Source: Nodularia sp034931045 (GTDB lineage Bacteria; Cyanobacteriota; Cyanobacteriia; Cyanobacteriales; Nostocaceae). From it: DNA of 64,000 nt. Below are positions 26,414-34,277 of the stretch, in pieces. The DNA lies in assembly GCF_034931045.1 (NCBI RefSeq), contig NZ_JAYGHH010000026.1, positions 6,921-70,920 on the forward strand, read 5' to 3'. Each line of letters starts with the position of its first letter. Within the stretch, counting starts at the first letter, position 1. The translations under genes were made by a program, and so were the position numbers. The notes under the pieces are model-generated. The model saw only the letters and a list, made by a program, of their open reading frames with translations. It had not been told where the DNA came from and ran no database searches.

Positions 26414-26676
26414 TTTTACAGGTGATTCAGGCTAATCTTACTACTTTAGGTTGACACTTGAGCCTTGATTTCTGCAAGCCGCACACCGTGACTTATAGTC
26501 ATGCGAGGTTCAAACATAGTAGCGATCGCACTAGAACTGAGAAGATCAGGTTTAGGATTCATACCATTAACTCGCACAGATCACCGCACTATATAGCGAT
26601 CGCCGTAATGGATTCCAAAACACAAGCAATGCGGCAACGGTTACGGGGTGCGACTTTTTCCTTAAAAATGCAGATT

Positions 26677-27126
26677 TCAAATAGAATTATTATTGTTTCT
26701 CAGTTGCTCGGCACGTTGCTGCAAATTTTGGAAATAATCGCCGCCGATAATCTCAGCAACTTCACTTTCTCTTTTTGATTGGTCAATTTGAATTTGCAAT
26801 TTCAATACTTGTTGTTTAAGTTTTTGCTCTCGTTTATGAAATTCCCAAGACAAATGAATAGCTGCTGCTGCTTGATTAGCCAAAGCACTTAAAAAATCTA
26901 AATCTTCCTCAGTATAACGGACAAGAGGAGATAAATTATCAACGTATAACACCCCAATAGTTTCTTTATAATTTTTCAGTGGGACACACATACAATTTTG
27001 AATCCCATTGATGAAAATGGACACAGAACCATGAAATCGCTGATCACCTTGAGTATCTTGACTGATAATTGCATCCCCGCTTTGATAAGCAAGATTAACG
27101 TCGCTCATTGGCTGTTTCAGGAACAT
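26677..27126 (-). pseudogene. 5'-truncated GAF-domain protein with DYF/LR tail
   Basis: 149 residues. Only the C-terminal half of a GAF domain is present (AIISQDTQGDQRFHGSVSIF, NCMCVPLKNYKETIGVLYVD, YTEEDLDFLSALANQAAAAI). Related proteins have a further 80-100 GAF residues, often behind an FHA domain. A coiled coil and the tail ESEVAEIIGGDYFQNLQQRA follow, then EQLRN. No stretch upstream encodes the missing half: only 48 bases separate it from the ParA-like gene on the same strand. I read it as a remnant, possibly still expressed. Full-length relatives sense small ligands. Confidence 0.6.
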
Positions 27127-27174
27127 AGATTAAATAAGACACCTTTGCTGCTCAGATATTCTGTAGCTATTAAT

Positions 27175-27951
27175 TTAAATCGTAACTGTTTTGTTAGTAA
27201 TTTGTTTCGCCATTTTTTGTAGAACTTCAGTGATGGGATGGTTTCTGTATTTAATGGTAAAGATCCCTTCACTAGCTAAACGTAGCATATCGGGAGAGTC
27301 CGGTAGAATACCCAATACTGGTAATTTGTATGTTGCTTTGATTTGTTGGCGCATTTGTTCAAAGTCGTATTCTGGTAAGGCTTTATTGACTATGAGAAAC
27401 ATCTGAGGGACTTTCAATCGTCGCGCCACGTCTACAGTTACAACTGTTCCCTGAAAATCTTGTCTATCTGGTCGCAATATCAACAGCACAATCTGGGAAA
27501 CTGCTAAAGAAAGTAATGTTTCTTCACTAAGACCAGGATGGGTATCAATGAATAAATAATCTAATTTTAAATCCTTAATTAGCTGCTGATATCCTGCAAA
27601 TAACAGTTCTGGATCGAAACCTTCTCTTAATATCCGAGAAATTTCATTGACCTTGACGCTTGCAGGAACTAAGTAAAGTTTGTTATTTGGAGTTTCGTAT
27701 TCTTCTAAAACATAACTAACATCATAGGCAGCATCTTTAATTTTACATTTCCCCCATAAAAAATCATTCAGGGTACGCTCACCTTGCTTCACTCCCAAAC
27801 CAAAAAGAATATGAATTCCAGGGGAAGGAAGGTCAGTATCGATAATACCAACGCGATTTCCTTCACGTGCCACTAAGGCCGCAAGATTGGCTGTGGTATT
27901 AGATTTACCAGTACCGCCACGATAAGAGTGAATAGAAATAATTTTTGACAT
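27175..27951 (-). CDS. MinD/ParA-family P-loop ATPase
   Basis: 258 residues. It has the deviant Walker A YRGGTGKSNTTANLA near the N-terminus (signature Lys in the GGTGKS context), the switch region VGIIDTDLPSPGIHILFGLG, Walker B LDYLFIDTHPGLSEETLLSL, and VPQMFLIVNKA. Such ATPases dimerise on ATP and position cargo at membranes or nucleoids. There is no ParB, and the neighbouring GAF fragment on the same strand suggests it belonged to a two-gene signalling module (ATPase plus GAF/FHA protein) that occurs in cyanobacteria. Divergent from the RiPP cluster. Confidence 0.85.
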   Translation of the reverse strand: MSKIISIHSYRGGTGKSNTTANLAALVAREGNRVGIIDTDLPSPGIHILFGLGVKQGERTLNDFLWGKCKIKDAAYDVSYVLEEYETPNNKLYLVPASVKVNEISRILREGFDPELLFAGYQQLIKDLKLDYLFIDTHPGLSEETLLSLAVSQIVLLILRPDRQDFQGTVVTVDVARRLKVPQMFLIVNKALPEYDFEQMRQQIKATYKLPVLGILPDSPDMLRLASEGIFTIKYRNHPITEVLQKMAKQITNKTVTI

Positions 27952-28063
27952 AGTGTTAATTATGGAGAATGTAACAAAAATAATACATATAGAGTATATT
28001 TTACAACAGCTTTTTGATTTATTATGATTCCTTACATACCTTTTTTTGGCCTTTGCGGTAGCA

Positions 28064-29245
28064 ATGAATTCTTTACAATTGTGTGCCGATACCTTGGCAG
28101 CTTATGGAGCTAATGAGTCAGAAACTCTGGAATTGCTGAATTACAATCAAAATATTTTTACTCCCCCTCGGCTAGAAAACCTATTCCAAAACGATTCTGA
28201 ATCCTATCTTGCTACCTGGAAGCAATATGTCCAAGAGTCTCATATTATTGGGGCTTATGCAACTTTAAAGCCGCACTTGGTGCAGTTACAGTTTCCTGTT
28301 GTTGCTGGTATCAGCGAAACCCCAGAATATCGAGACGCAACTCGCAAAGGGAAACCTACTGAACAGATGAAAATGTCCACAGGATTAAATTTGTTGCAGC
28401 CAGAACAACTGCAACTGTATATTTATCAAACCTTAGCTGGTGGAATTCCCGTTATAGTTGCAGGTAATCGTGCTGATTTTATTAGCTTAGTCCAAGCCCT
28501 AACCAAACGCAACGAACCCAAGCCAATCCCAGAATCAATGGGAGCTTGCATTGTAGAAGGTTATAACAATTGGCATAGAGTGTGGCAATATCAACAACAA
28601 TGGCTTGACCAAAATCAAAATCAAAATAACTCAGGAGATTGGGCAGTAGAGTTTCAACGGTTAATTAAGCGTCCAGAACTGTATCGCGATCGCTTTATTT
28701 TGCTGAGTCAAGGCACATATAGCAACGTTAAAGCGAGTCAGTTAGGACTAGACGAAGAACAATGGTTAGAACTCTCTGGTAAAATTCGTTTAGAACACGA
28801 ATGCACCCATTATGTAACGCGCCGTTGGTTCGGCTCGATGCGAAATAACATCTTCGACGAGTTAATTGCAGATTATCGCGGGATCGTCAGTGCCATCGGC
28901 AATTATCGGGCGGATTGGTTTTTACATTTTGTTGGTTTAGAAGCTTTTCCTACCTATCGTCAAGGAGGCAGATTAGAAAATTATCGGGGCGAACCGCCAC
29001 TTTCTCCGGGGGCATTTAAAGTTTTACAAAGGCTAGTAAAAACAGCAGCAGAAAATCTCGAAAAATTTGAGCAAAAGTCTCATAACTCCACAAAAATTAG
29101 ACCAGAAGAAATGGCGATATTCATGGCTTTGACAACGCTAAGGCTGGAAGAATTAGCATCTGTGCAAGGAATATCCCTCATCGAAACAGCCATGAAGAAT
29201 GCAAAGCAATTGATTTCCCAATGGGATGAAATCACAACCGGGTGA
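28064..29245 (+). CDS. DUF7005-like protein with a zinc-protease type HExxH motif
   Basis: About 393 residues from ATG 28064; a TTG at 28046 is also in frame. The central region is IRLEHECTHYVTRRWFG, an HExxH motif (about H245, E246, H249) with Glu in NIFDELIADYRG about 17 residues on, a spacing compatible with a third zinc ligand of gluzincin type. The N-terminus (TLELLNYNQNIFTPP) and LLQPEQLQLYIYQTLAGGIP are otherwise unfamiliar. No signal peptide. It is followed at 41 bases by the cyclic-nucleotide-binding gene and then the exporter operon, so it probably belongs to the RiPP cluster. Metalloprotease activity is inferred from the motif alone. Confidence 0.7.
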   Translation: MNSLQLCADTLAAYGANESETLELLNYNQNIFTPPRLENLFQNDSESYLATWKQYVQESHIIGAYATLKPHLVQLQFPVVAGISETPEYRDATRKGKPTEQMKMSTGLNLLQPEQLQLYIYQTLAGGIPVIVAGNRADFISLVQALTKRNEPKPIPESMGACIVEGYNNWHRVWQYQQQWLDQNQNQNNSGDWAVEFQRLIKRPELYRDRFILLSQGTYSNVKASQLGLDEEQWLELSGKIRLEHECTHYVTRRWFGSMRNNIFDELIADYRGIVSAIGNYRADWFLHFVGLEAFPTYRQGGRLENYRGEPPLSPGAFKVLQRLVKTAAENLEKFEQKSHNSTKIRPEEMAIFMALTTLRLEELASVQGISLIETAMKNAKQLISQWDEITTG

Positions 29246-29286
29246 GATCAAACCCTTTAGACCTTGATAATTAAATAGGTGAAATT

Positions 29287-30393
29287 ATGATCGACCTTTT
29301 TCTCAAACAGTTAAGTAATAGCGATATCCAATGGCTGAAGCAAAACGGTCAAATGGAAAATATTCAGGCAGGAGATGTGTTAATTGATCAGGCGCGATCG
29401 CCTGATTTTTTATACCTGCTCATTAGCGGCGAACTAACAGGAAGTATTAGCCAAAATCAAGGTGGTAGGTTAGGGCGTGTGTTTGCGGCCTTGGAGGAAG
29501 ACCAAGATTTAGAACAGGAAATTACCCGCTTTTTTCCTGGAGAAGTCGTAGGAAAAATGTCTCCAGTCGAGCTAACCCCAGCCGCGATGACTGTTAAAGC
29601 TGCCGAAGACTCAGTCTTGCTTGCCATTCCTTATGAAGTAATTCAAGAGCAAATAGCAGAGGACTTTGGTTTTGCGTCCCGACTTTACCAAGGAATTGCC
29701 ACTTTATTATCAGAGCGTTTTGGGCGACTGATCCAATATTTTGTGCGTCAACATAAGGGACAAATTCCCCCTCTAGAGGATGTACCGCTAATTTTTGGAG
29801 AACTCAGTGATAGTGACGTTGATTGGATGTTAGGTGTGGGCAGATTGATGCGAATCTCAGCCGAAGAACTTCTGATCCGAAATGGCGAACAGATCGAAAA
29901 CCTTTATATCATCCTGCAAGGAGCAATAGCTGTCCTCGTCAAAGAAGAACAACCCAATAGGCTCGTCAGCCTGTTCACTGCCTTAGAAAGCGATGAACAA
30001 ACAGATGAATCCTTAGACACTGAGATCATTCGTCTCTACAGGGGAGAAATTCTAGGAGAAGCGATGACTTTAGATAATCCTATGTCAACCTACACCTTGA
30101 GAGCCTTAGAAAATTCCATTTTACTGACAATTCCCGAACAACAACTGCTAGTCAAATTACAGCAAGATGTGGGTATATCTGCCCGCTTTTATCGTGTTGT
30201 TTCCATGCTGATTTCGGGGAGATTGCAAGGACTAATTAGCCGCTTAGGTTACGGGCGCAGTCGTTATGAAATCGGTCAAAGTTTAGAACTAGATGCAGTT
30301 TACGAAGATGAAATTGATTTGGAGGTCATGGATAATTTGACTCTGGGCGGAGCCAGATTTGACTGGATGCTTAAACGATTAAAGGTCAGTTAA
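29287..30393 (+). CDS. Tandem cyclic-nucleotide-binding-domain protein of NHLP/bacteriocin clusters
   Basis: 368 residues with two CNB-like beta-barrels (about 10-150 and 165-325). Motifs recur in each: GDVLIDQ...LLISGEL / EELLIRNGEQIENLYIILQG, and FFPGEVVGKM / LYRGEILGEAM. The C-terminal part (RFDWMLKRL) is helical. This is the bacteriocin-type transport-associated protein family found next to NHLP exporters; it has no DNA-binding domain, so it is not a Crp regulator. It may modulate or escort export. Forms an operon with the next three genes (38, 3 and 3 bases between them). Confidence 0.85.
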   Translation: MIDLFLKQLSNSDIQWLKQNGQMENIQAGDVLIDQARSPDFLYLLISGELTGSISQNQGGRLGRVFAALEEDQDLEQEITRFFPGEVVGKMSPVELTPAAMTVKAAEDSVLLAIPYEVIQEQIAEDFGFASRLYQGIATLLSERFGRLIQYFVRQHKGQIPPLEDVPLIFGELSDSDVDWMLGVGRLMRISAEELLIRNGEQIENLYIILQGAIAVLVKEEQPNRLVSLFTALESDEQTDESLDTEIIRLYRGEILGEAMTLDNPMSTYTLRALENSILLTIPEQQLLVKLQQDVGISARFYRVVSMLISGRLQGLISRLGYGRSRYEIGQSLELDAVYEDEIDLEVMDNLTLGGARFDWMLKRLKVS

Positions 30394-30431
30394 ACCTTCA
30401 GCAAGCATAAATAATCAATGGGTTAATTGTT

Positions 30432-32054
30432 ATGTCAGATTCATCAAAAAAACTATTTCGTGAAGAATCCCTAGAACGCCTATCTTCACCAGAACGGCTC
30501 GACCAACTTATGAATGTGGTTGACCCCAAAGCTTGGTTACCCCTAGCTGGATTGGGGTCTTTGGTCGCCGTAGCCGCAGTTTGGAGTGTGGTTGGTCGGC
30601 TGCCTCTGACAGTCAATGGCCAGGGTGTGTTGCTCTATCCTCGCAGCGTTATTCAATTTCAAGCACCTAGTGATGGGACAGTCGCCCAACTCAATATTAA
30701 ATCTGGAGATCAGATCAAAAAAGGAGACATTATTGGACTGGTTAGCCAACCCGGACTAGAACAGCAACTCCAACAAGAACAGAAAAAGCTGCAAGAGTTA
30801 TTGACTCAAGCACAGGACAGCAACTCAGCCCTCAAAAGAAGTCTCACCTCACAAAGAACAAATCTAGCCAAACAACAAGCTAGTCTCAAAGCTACCTTAG
30901 AACGGGAATCAATCATCCCCAGGTTACGCCAACAAAACCTGCAACTACTGGCACAAAGTCGTGAGGTAATTCAAAGCAGACTGATTAACGACCAAGAAGT
31001 TTTACCAAGCTTACGTCAAAGAAGTTTTGATTCTATTCAACAAAAAAAAGAGGGTCTGAATGAGCGCCTAGAACAAATTAATAAATTACTGCCAGAACTA
31101 CAAACACAGCTCAAAGCTCGTCGCGAATTGTATGAGCAAAACATCGTGAGTGCAGATGTGATGTTAAGCGCTCAAAGAGAATACTTTGATAGTTTAGCCC
31201 AATTGTCTGATCTCGAAGCCCAACAGAAACAACTAGAACTAGAACAAGTCAATACAGAACGACAGTATTTAGACAGTATTAACCAAAGTAACCAACTCAA
31301 CGTTCAACTGCAAGAAATTCAGGTGAAGCAAGTTGATATTGAAAGGCAATACCAGCAAAGCCTAAATACAATCGATGAACTAAATACCAAACTTCAAGAA
31401 GTTAACAGTCAACTAGCTAAGTTGGATCAAGAACAATTAGAGGCAGAGATTAACAGAGATAATAATATTGGAGAAGTGAGAAGAAGAATAGCTCAATTAG
31501 AAAACGAAATAGAATCAAAAAGCAAGATTATCAGTGATTATGATGGCAGAATTCTGGAATTATCAGTTGTGCCAGGGCAAATAGTTTCTGGAGGATCTCG
31601 TTTGGGGTCAATTAATTCCCAAGGTACTGATGCCAAATTAATGAGCGTCATCTATTTTGCTGATAAAGATGGCAAGCAAATTCAGGAAGGAATGGAGGTT
31701 CAAGTCACTCCCAGTCTAGTCAAGCGAGAACGATTTGGGGGTATTCTAGGCAAAGTGCAAACCGTGACACCCTTCCCGGTGACAGTGCAAGATATGTCAA
31801 CCATGATCGGCAACCAAAATCTGGCTGAAAATCTCGCTCAAACTCTGGTATCAAGAGGTGGTAATGCCCCCGTACAAGTGTTTGCCGAATTGGAAACTGC
31901 TGATACGAAAAGTGGCTATCAGTGGTCTTCCTCCACAGGCCCTAACATCCAACTATCTCCGGGAACTACTATACAGGTTCGGGTGAAAGTAGGAGAAATC
32001 GCGCCGATAGCCTACGTTATTCCGATCTTTAAGTCGATTACGGGTATTTATTAG
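30432..32054 (+). CDS. NHLP bacteriocin system secretion protein (HlyD family)
   Basis: 540 residues: cytoplasmic N-terminus (about 35), one membrane helix (about 37-57, LPLAGLGSLVAVAAVWSVVG), and a lipoyl-like half domain (SDGTVAQLNIKSGDQIKKGD). A long Gln-rich coiled coil (about 105-365) precedes the second lipoyl half (DYDGRILELSVVPGQIV) and a beta-barrel end. It is the periplasmic adaptor linking the ABC exporter to an outer-membrane exit. It lies three bases before the peptidase-ABC gene, so translation is probably coupled. Membership in the NHLM HlyD group rests on sequence and context. Confidence 0.93.
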   Translation: MSDSSKKLFREESLERLSSPERLDQLMNVVDPKAWLPLAGLGSLVAVAAVWSVVGRLPLTVNGQGVLLYPRSVIQFQAPSDGTVAQLNIKSGDQIKKGDIIGLVSQPGLEQQLQQEQKKLQELLTQAQDSNSALKRSLTSQRTNLAKQQASLKATLERESIIPRLRQQNLQLLAQSREVIQSRLINDQEVLPSLRQRSFDSIQQKKEGLNERLEQINKLLPELQTQLKARRELYEQNIVSADVMLSAQREYFDSLAQLSDLEAQQKQLELEQVNTERQYLDSINQSNQLNVQLQEIQVKQVDIERQYQQSLNTIDELNTKLQEVNSQLAKLDQEQLEAEINRDNNIGEVRRRIAQLENEIESKSKIISDYDGRILELSVVPGQIVSGGSRLGSINSQGTDAKLMSVIYFADKDGKQIQEGMEVQVTPSLVKRERFGGILGKVQTVTPFPVTVQDMSTMIGNQNLAENLAQTLVSRGGNAPVQVFAELETADTKSGYQWSSSTGPNIQLSPGTTIQVRVKVGEIAPIAYVIPIFKSITGIY

Positions 32055-32057
32055 TAT

Positions 32058-34274
32058 ATGATGTCCATAGCATTTATTTCTAACTTGATCAGACCAAGCG
32101 ATCGCGGTCGAGTCCGAACTCCTACAGTGCTGCAAATGGAAGCAGTCGAATGTGGGGCAGCTGCTCTTGGCATTGTTTTGGGTTATCACGGTCGGATAGT
32201 TCCCCTCACAGATTTGCGGCGTGAATGTGGTGTTTCGAGAGATGGTAGTAAGGCTTCTAACGTTCTCAAAGCAGCTCGGTTGTACGGTTTAAACGCCAAA
32301 GGATTTAAAAAATCTTTGGAAGATGTACAGCAAATTAAACCTCCTTTTATCGTTTTTTGGAACTTCAACCACTTTTTAGTAGTGGAAGGATTTGCTGGCA
32401 AAACCGTCTATCTCAACGATCCAGCAACGGGGCCAAGAAAGGTTTCCTTCGATGAATTCGACCAAGGATTCACAGGGGTAATCCTCGTGATGGAACCAGG
32501 GACAGAGTTTAAAAAAGGTGGCAAAAAAAAGGGGATTCTCACTGCCTTAGCCTCTCGCTTAGAAACTTCCCGTTCAGCAATTATTTTCTGTTTGGTTGCC
32601 GGATTGCTGCTGACAATTCCTCGCTTGGCCGCCCCTGCCTTTACACAAGTATTTATCGATGAAATTATCATAGAAAATCGGACTGAGTGGTTGCGTCCCC
32701 TACTCTTGGGCATGGTCATAGCGGCTTTGCTGCGGGGTCTATTAGCCCGTTTACGGCTCACATATTTGCGAAGATTACTACTAAAGCTATCAGTTACTAT
32801 GTCCGGGCAGTTTCTGTGGCATACCATCCGCTTACCAGTGGGGTTTTATGCCCAACGTTTCGCCGGAGAAATTAGTAGTCGCGCTCAACTCAACAATAAG
32901 GTAGCCGAAGTCCTCTCAGGCCGTTTGGCAACCACTGCCATAGACTCCATCATGATGGTGTTTTATGCCTTGATCATGTTGTTCTACGATCCATTGTTGA
33001 CCTTAATTGCGATTCTCTTCGCTGCGGCTAACTTCGTGGCCTTGCAGTCCCTCTCCCGTAACCGAGTGGATGCCAATCTCCGACTGTCTCAAGAAACGGG
33101 AAAGGTGGCTGGACTGGCTATTAGCGGTATTCAAAGCATCGAAACAGTCAAAGCCAGTGGATTAGAGTTTGACTTATTTGCTAAGTTTGCCGGCTACTAC
33201 GCCAAAACCGTCAACGCCCAACAGGAATTAGGATTACCCACGCGAGTTCTAGGAGCCTTGCCTACAGTATTAACCTCTCTGGCTGTCACCTCAATTTTAG
33301 TAGCAGGCGGGTTTAGGGTGATGCAAGGAACCCTCAGTATTGGGGGACTGATTGCCTACCAAGCGCTGACACAGGAATTTCTCAGACCGGTGAATGAGTT
33401 AGTAAATTTTGGCAGCACTCTACAAGATTTAGAAGCTGATTTAAATCGTCTGGATGACGTTTTAGAGAACCCAGTAGATCCCGAAGCCGAACGAGAAGTT
33501 GACCAAAATAACTTTAGTCCCACAATCTACAGCCAAGAATCCTTTAAATTACAAGGATATGTGGAATTGCAAGGACTCACCTTTGGCTACAATCGCTTAG
33601 ATAATCCTCTGATTAATAATTTAAGTTTGAGATTAAAACCCGGAGAAAGAGTTGCCTTGGTGGGTGGTAGTGGTTCTGGTAAGTCTACTGTGGCTAAGTT
33701 GCTCACCGGACTGTACCAACCCTGGTCAGGGGAAATTCTCTTTGACGGTATCCCCCGTCATCAAATTACTCGCCCTATTCTGGCTAATTCTCTAGCTATG
33801 GTAGAGCAAGAAATATTTCTATTTGCCGGCACTGTGCGGGAAAATCTCACCCTTTGGGACTCAACTGTTCCAGAAGAGGATTTGGTCAAAGCTTGTGAAG
33901 ATGCAGCTATTCACGATCTGATTCTGAATATGCCTGGTGGCTATAATAGCGAACTCAGTGAAGGGGGGATGAATTTAAGTGGAGGACAACGGCAGCGATT
34001 GGAAATTGCCCGTGCTTTGGTGAGAAATCCGTCTGTATTAGTTCTTGATGAGGCAACTAGTGCGCTGGATGCAGAAACCGAGTTAATTATTGACAGAAAC
34101 TTGCGTCGGCGCGGTTGTTCTTGTGTCGTAGTTGCTCACAGGCTCAGTACTATTCGTGACTGTGATGAAATTATTGTCTTGGCTCGCGGAAAAGTAGTAC
34201 AGCGCGGCACTCACGAAGAGTTACGCAGTCGCCCAGGAGTCTATACACGCTTAGTTGGTACTCAAGAAGGATAA
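32058..34274 (+). CDS. NHLP-family peptidase/permease/ATPase exporter (C39 peptidase)
   Basis: 738 residues. N-terminal C39 peptidase (about 15-150): Cys in VLQMEAVECGAAALG, His in WNFNHFLVVEG, Asp in LNDPATGPR. This removes double-Gly leaders. The permease domain has about six helices (160-450). The nucleotide-binding domain follows, with Walker A GGSGSGKST (about 535), Q-loop, signature NLSGGQRQR, Walker B SVLVLDEATSALD and switch VAHRLST. It should both cleave the precursor after Gly97 and export the core. All catalytic residues are present. Three bases precede the second ABC gene. Confidence 0.95.
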   Translation: MMSIAFISNLIRPSDRGRVRTPTVLQMEAVECGAAALGIVLGYHGRIVPLTDLRRECGVSRDGSKASNVLKAARLYGLNAKGFKKSLEDVQQIKPPFIVFWNFNHFLVVEGFAGKTVYLNDPATGPRKVSFDEFDQGFTGVILVMEPGTEFKKGGKKKGILTALASRLETSRSAIIFCLVAGLLLTIPRLAAPAFTQVFIDEIIIENRTEWLRPLLLGMVIAALLRGLLARLRLTYLRRLLLKLSVTMSGQFLWHTIRLPVGFYAQRFAGEISSRAQLNNKVAEVLSGRLATTAIDSIMMVFYALIMLFYDPLLTLIAILFAAANFVALQSLSRNRVDANLRLSQETGKVAGLAISGIQSIETVKASGLEFDLFAKFAGYYAKTVNAQQELGLPTRVLGALPTVLTSLAVTSILVAGGFRVMQGTLSIGGLIAYQALTQEFLRPVNELVNFGSTLQDLEADLNRLDDVLENPVDPEAEREVDQNNFSPTIYSQESFKLQGYVELQGLTFGYNRLDNPLINNLSLRLKPGERVALVGGSGSGKSTVAKLLTGLYQPWSGEILFDGIPRHQITRPILANSLAMVEQEIFLFAGTVRENLTLWDSTVPEEDLVKACEDAAIHDLILNMPGGYNSELSEGGMNLSGGQRQRLEIARALVRNPSVLVLDEATSALDAETELIIDRNLRRRGCSCVVVAHRLSTIRDCDEIIVLARGKVVQRGTHEELRSRPGVYTRLVGTQEG

Positions 34275-34277
34275 ACT

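Noticed and set aside
26458..26778. Plus-strand 106-codon frame
   Set aside because: It runs antisense into the GAF fragment and lacks any hydrophobic, repetitive or motif pattern of a real protein.
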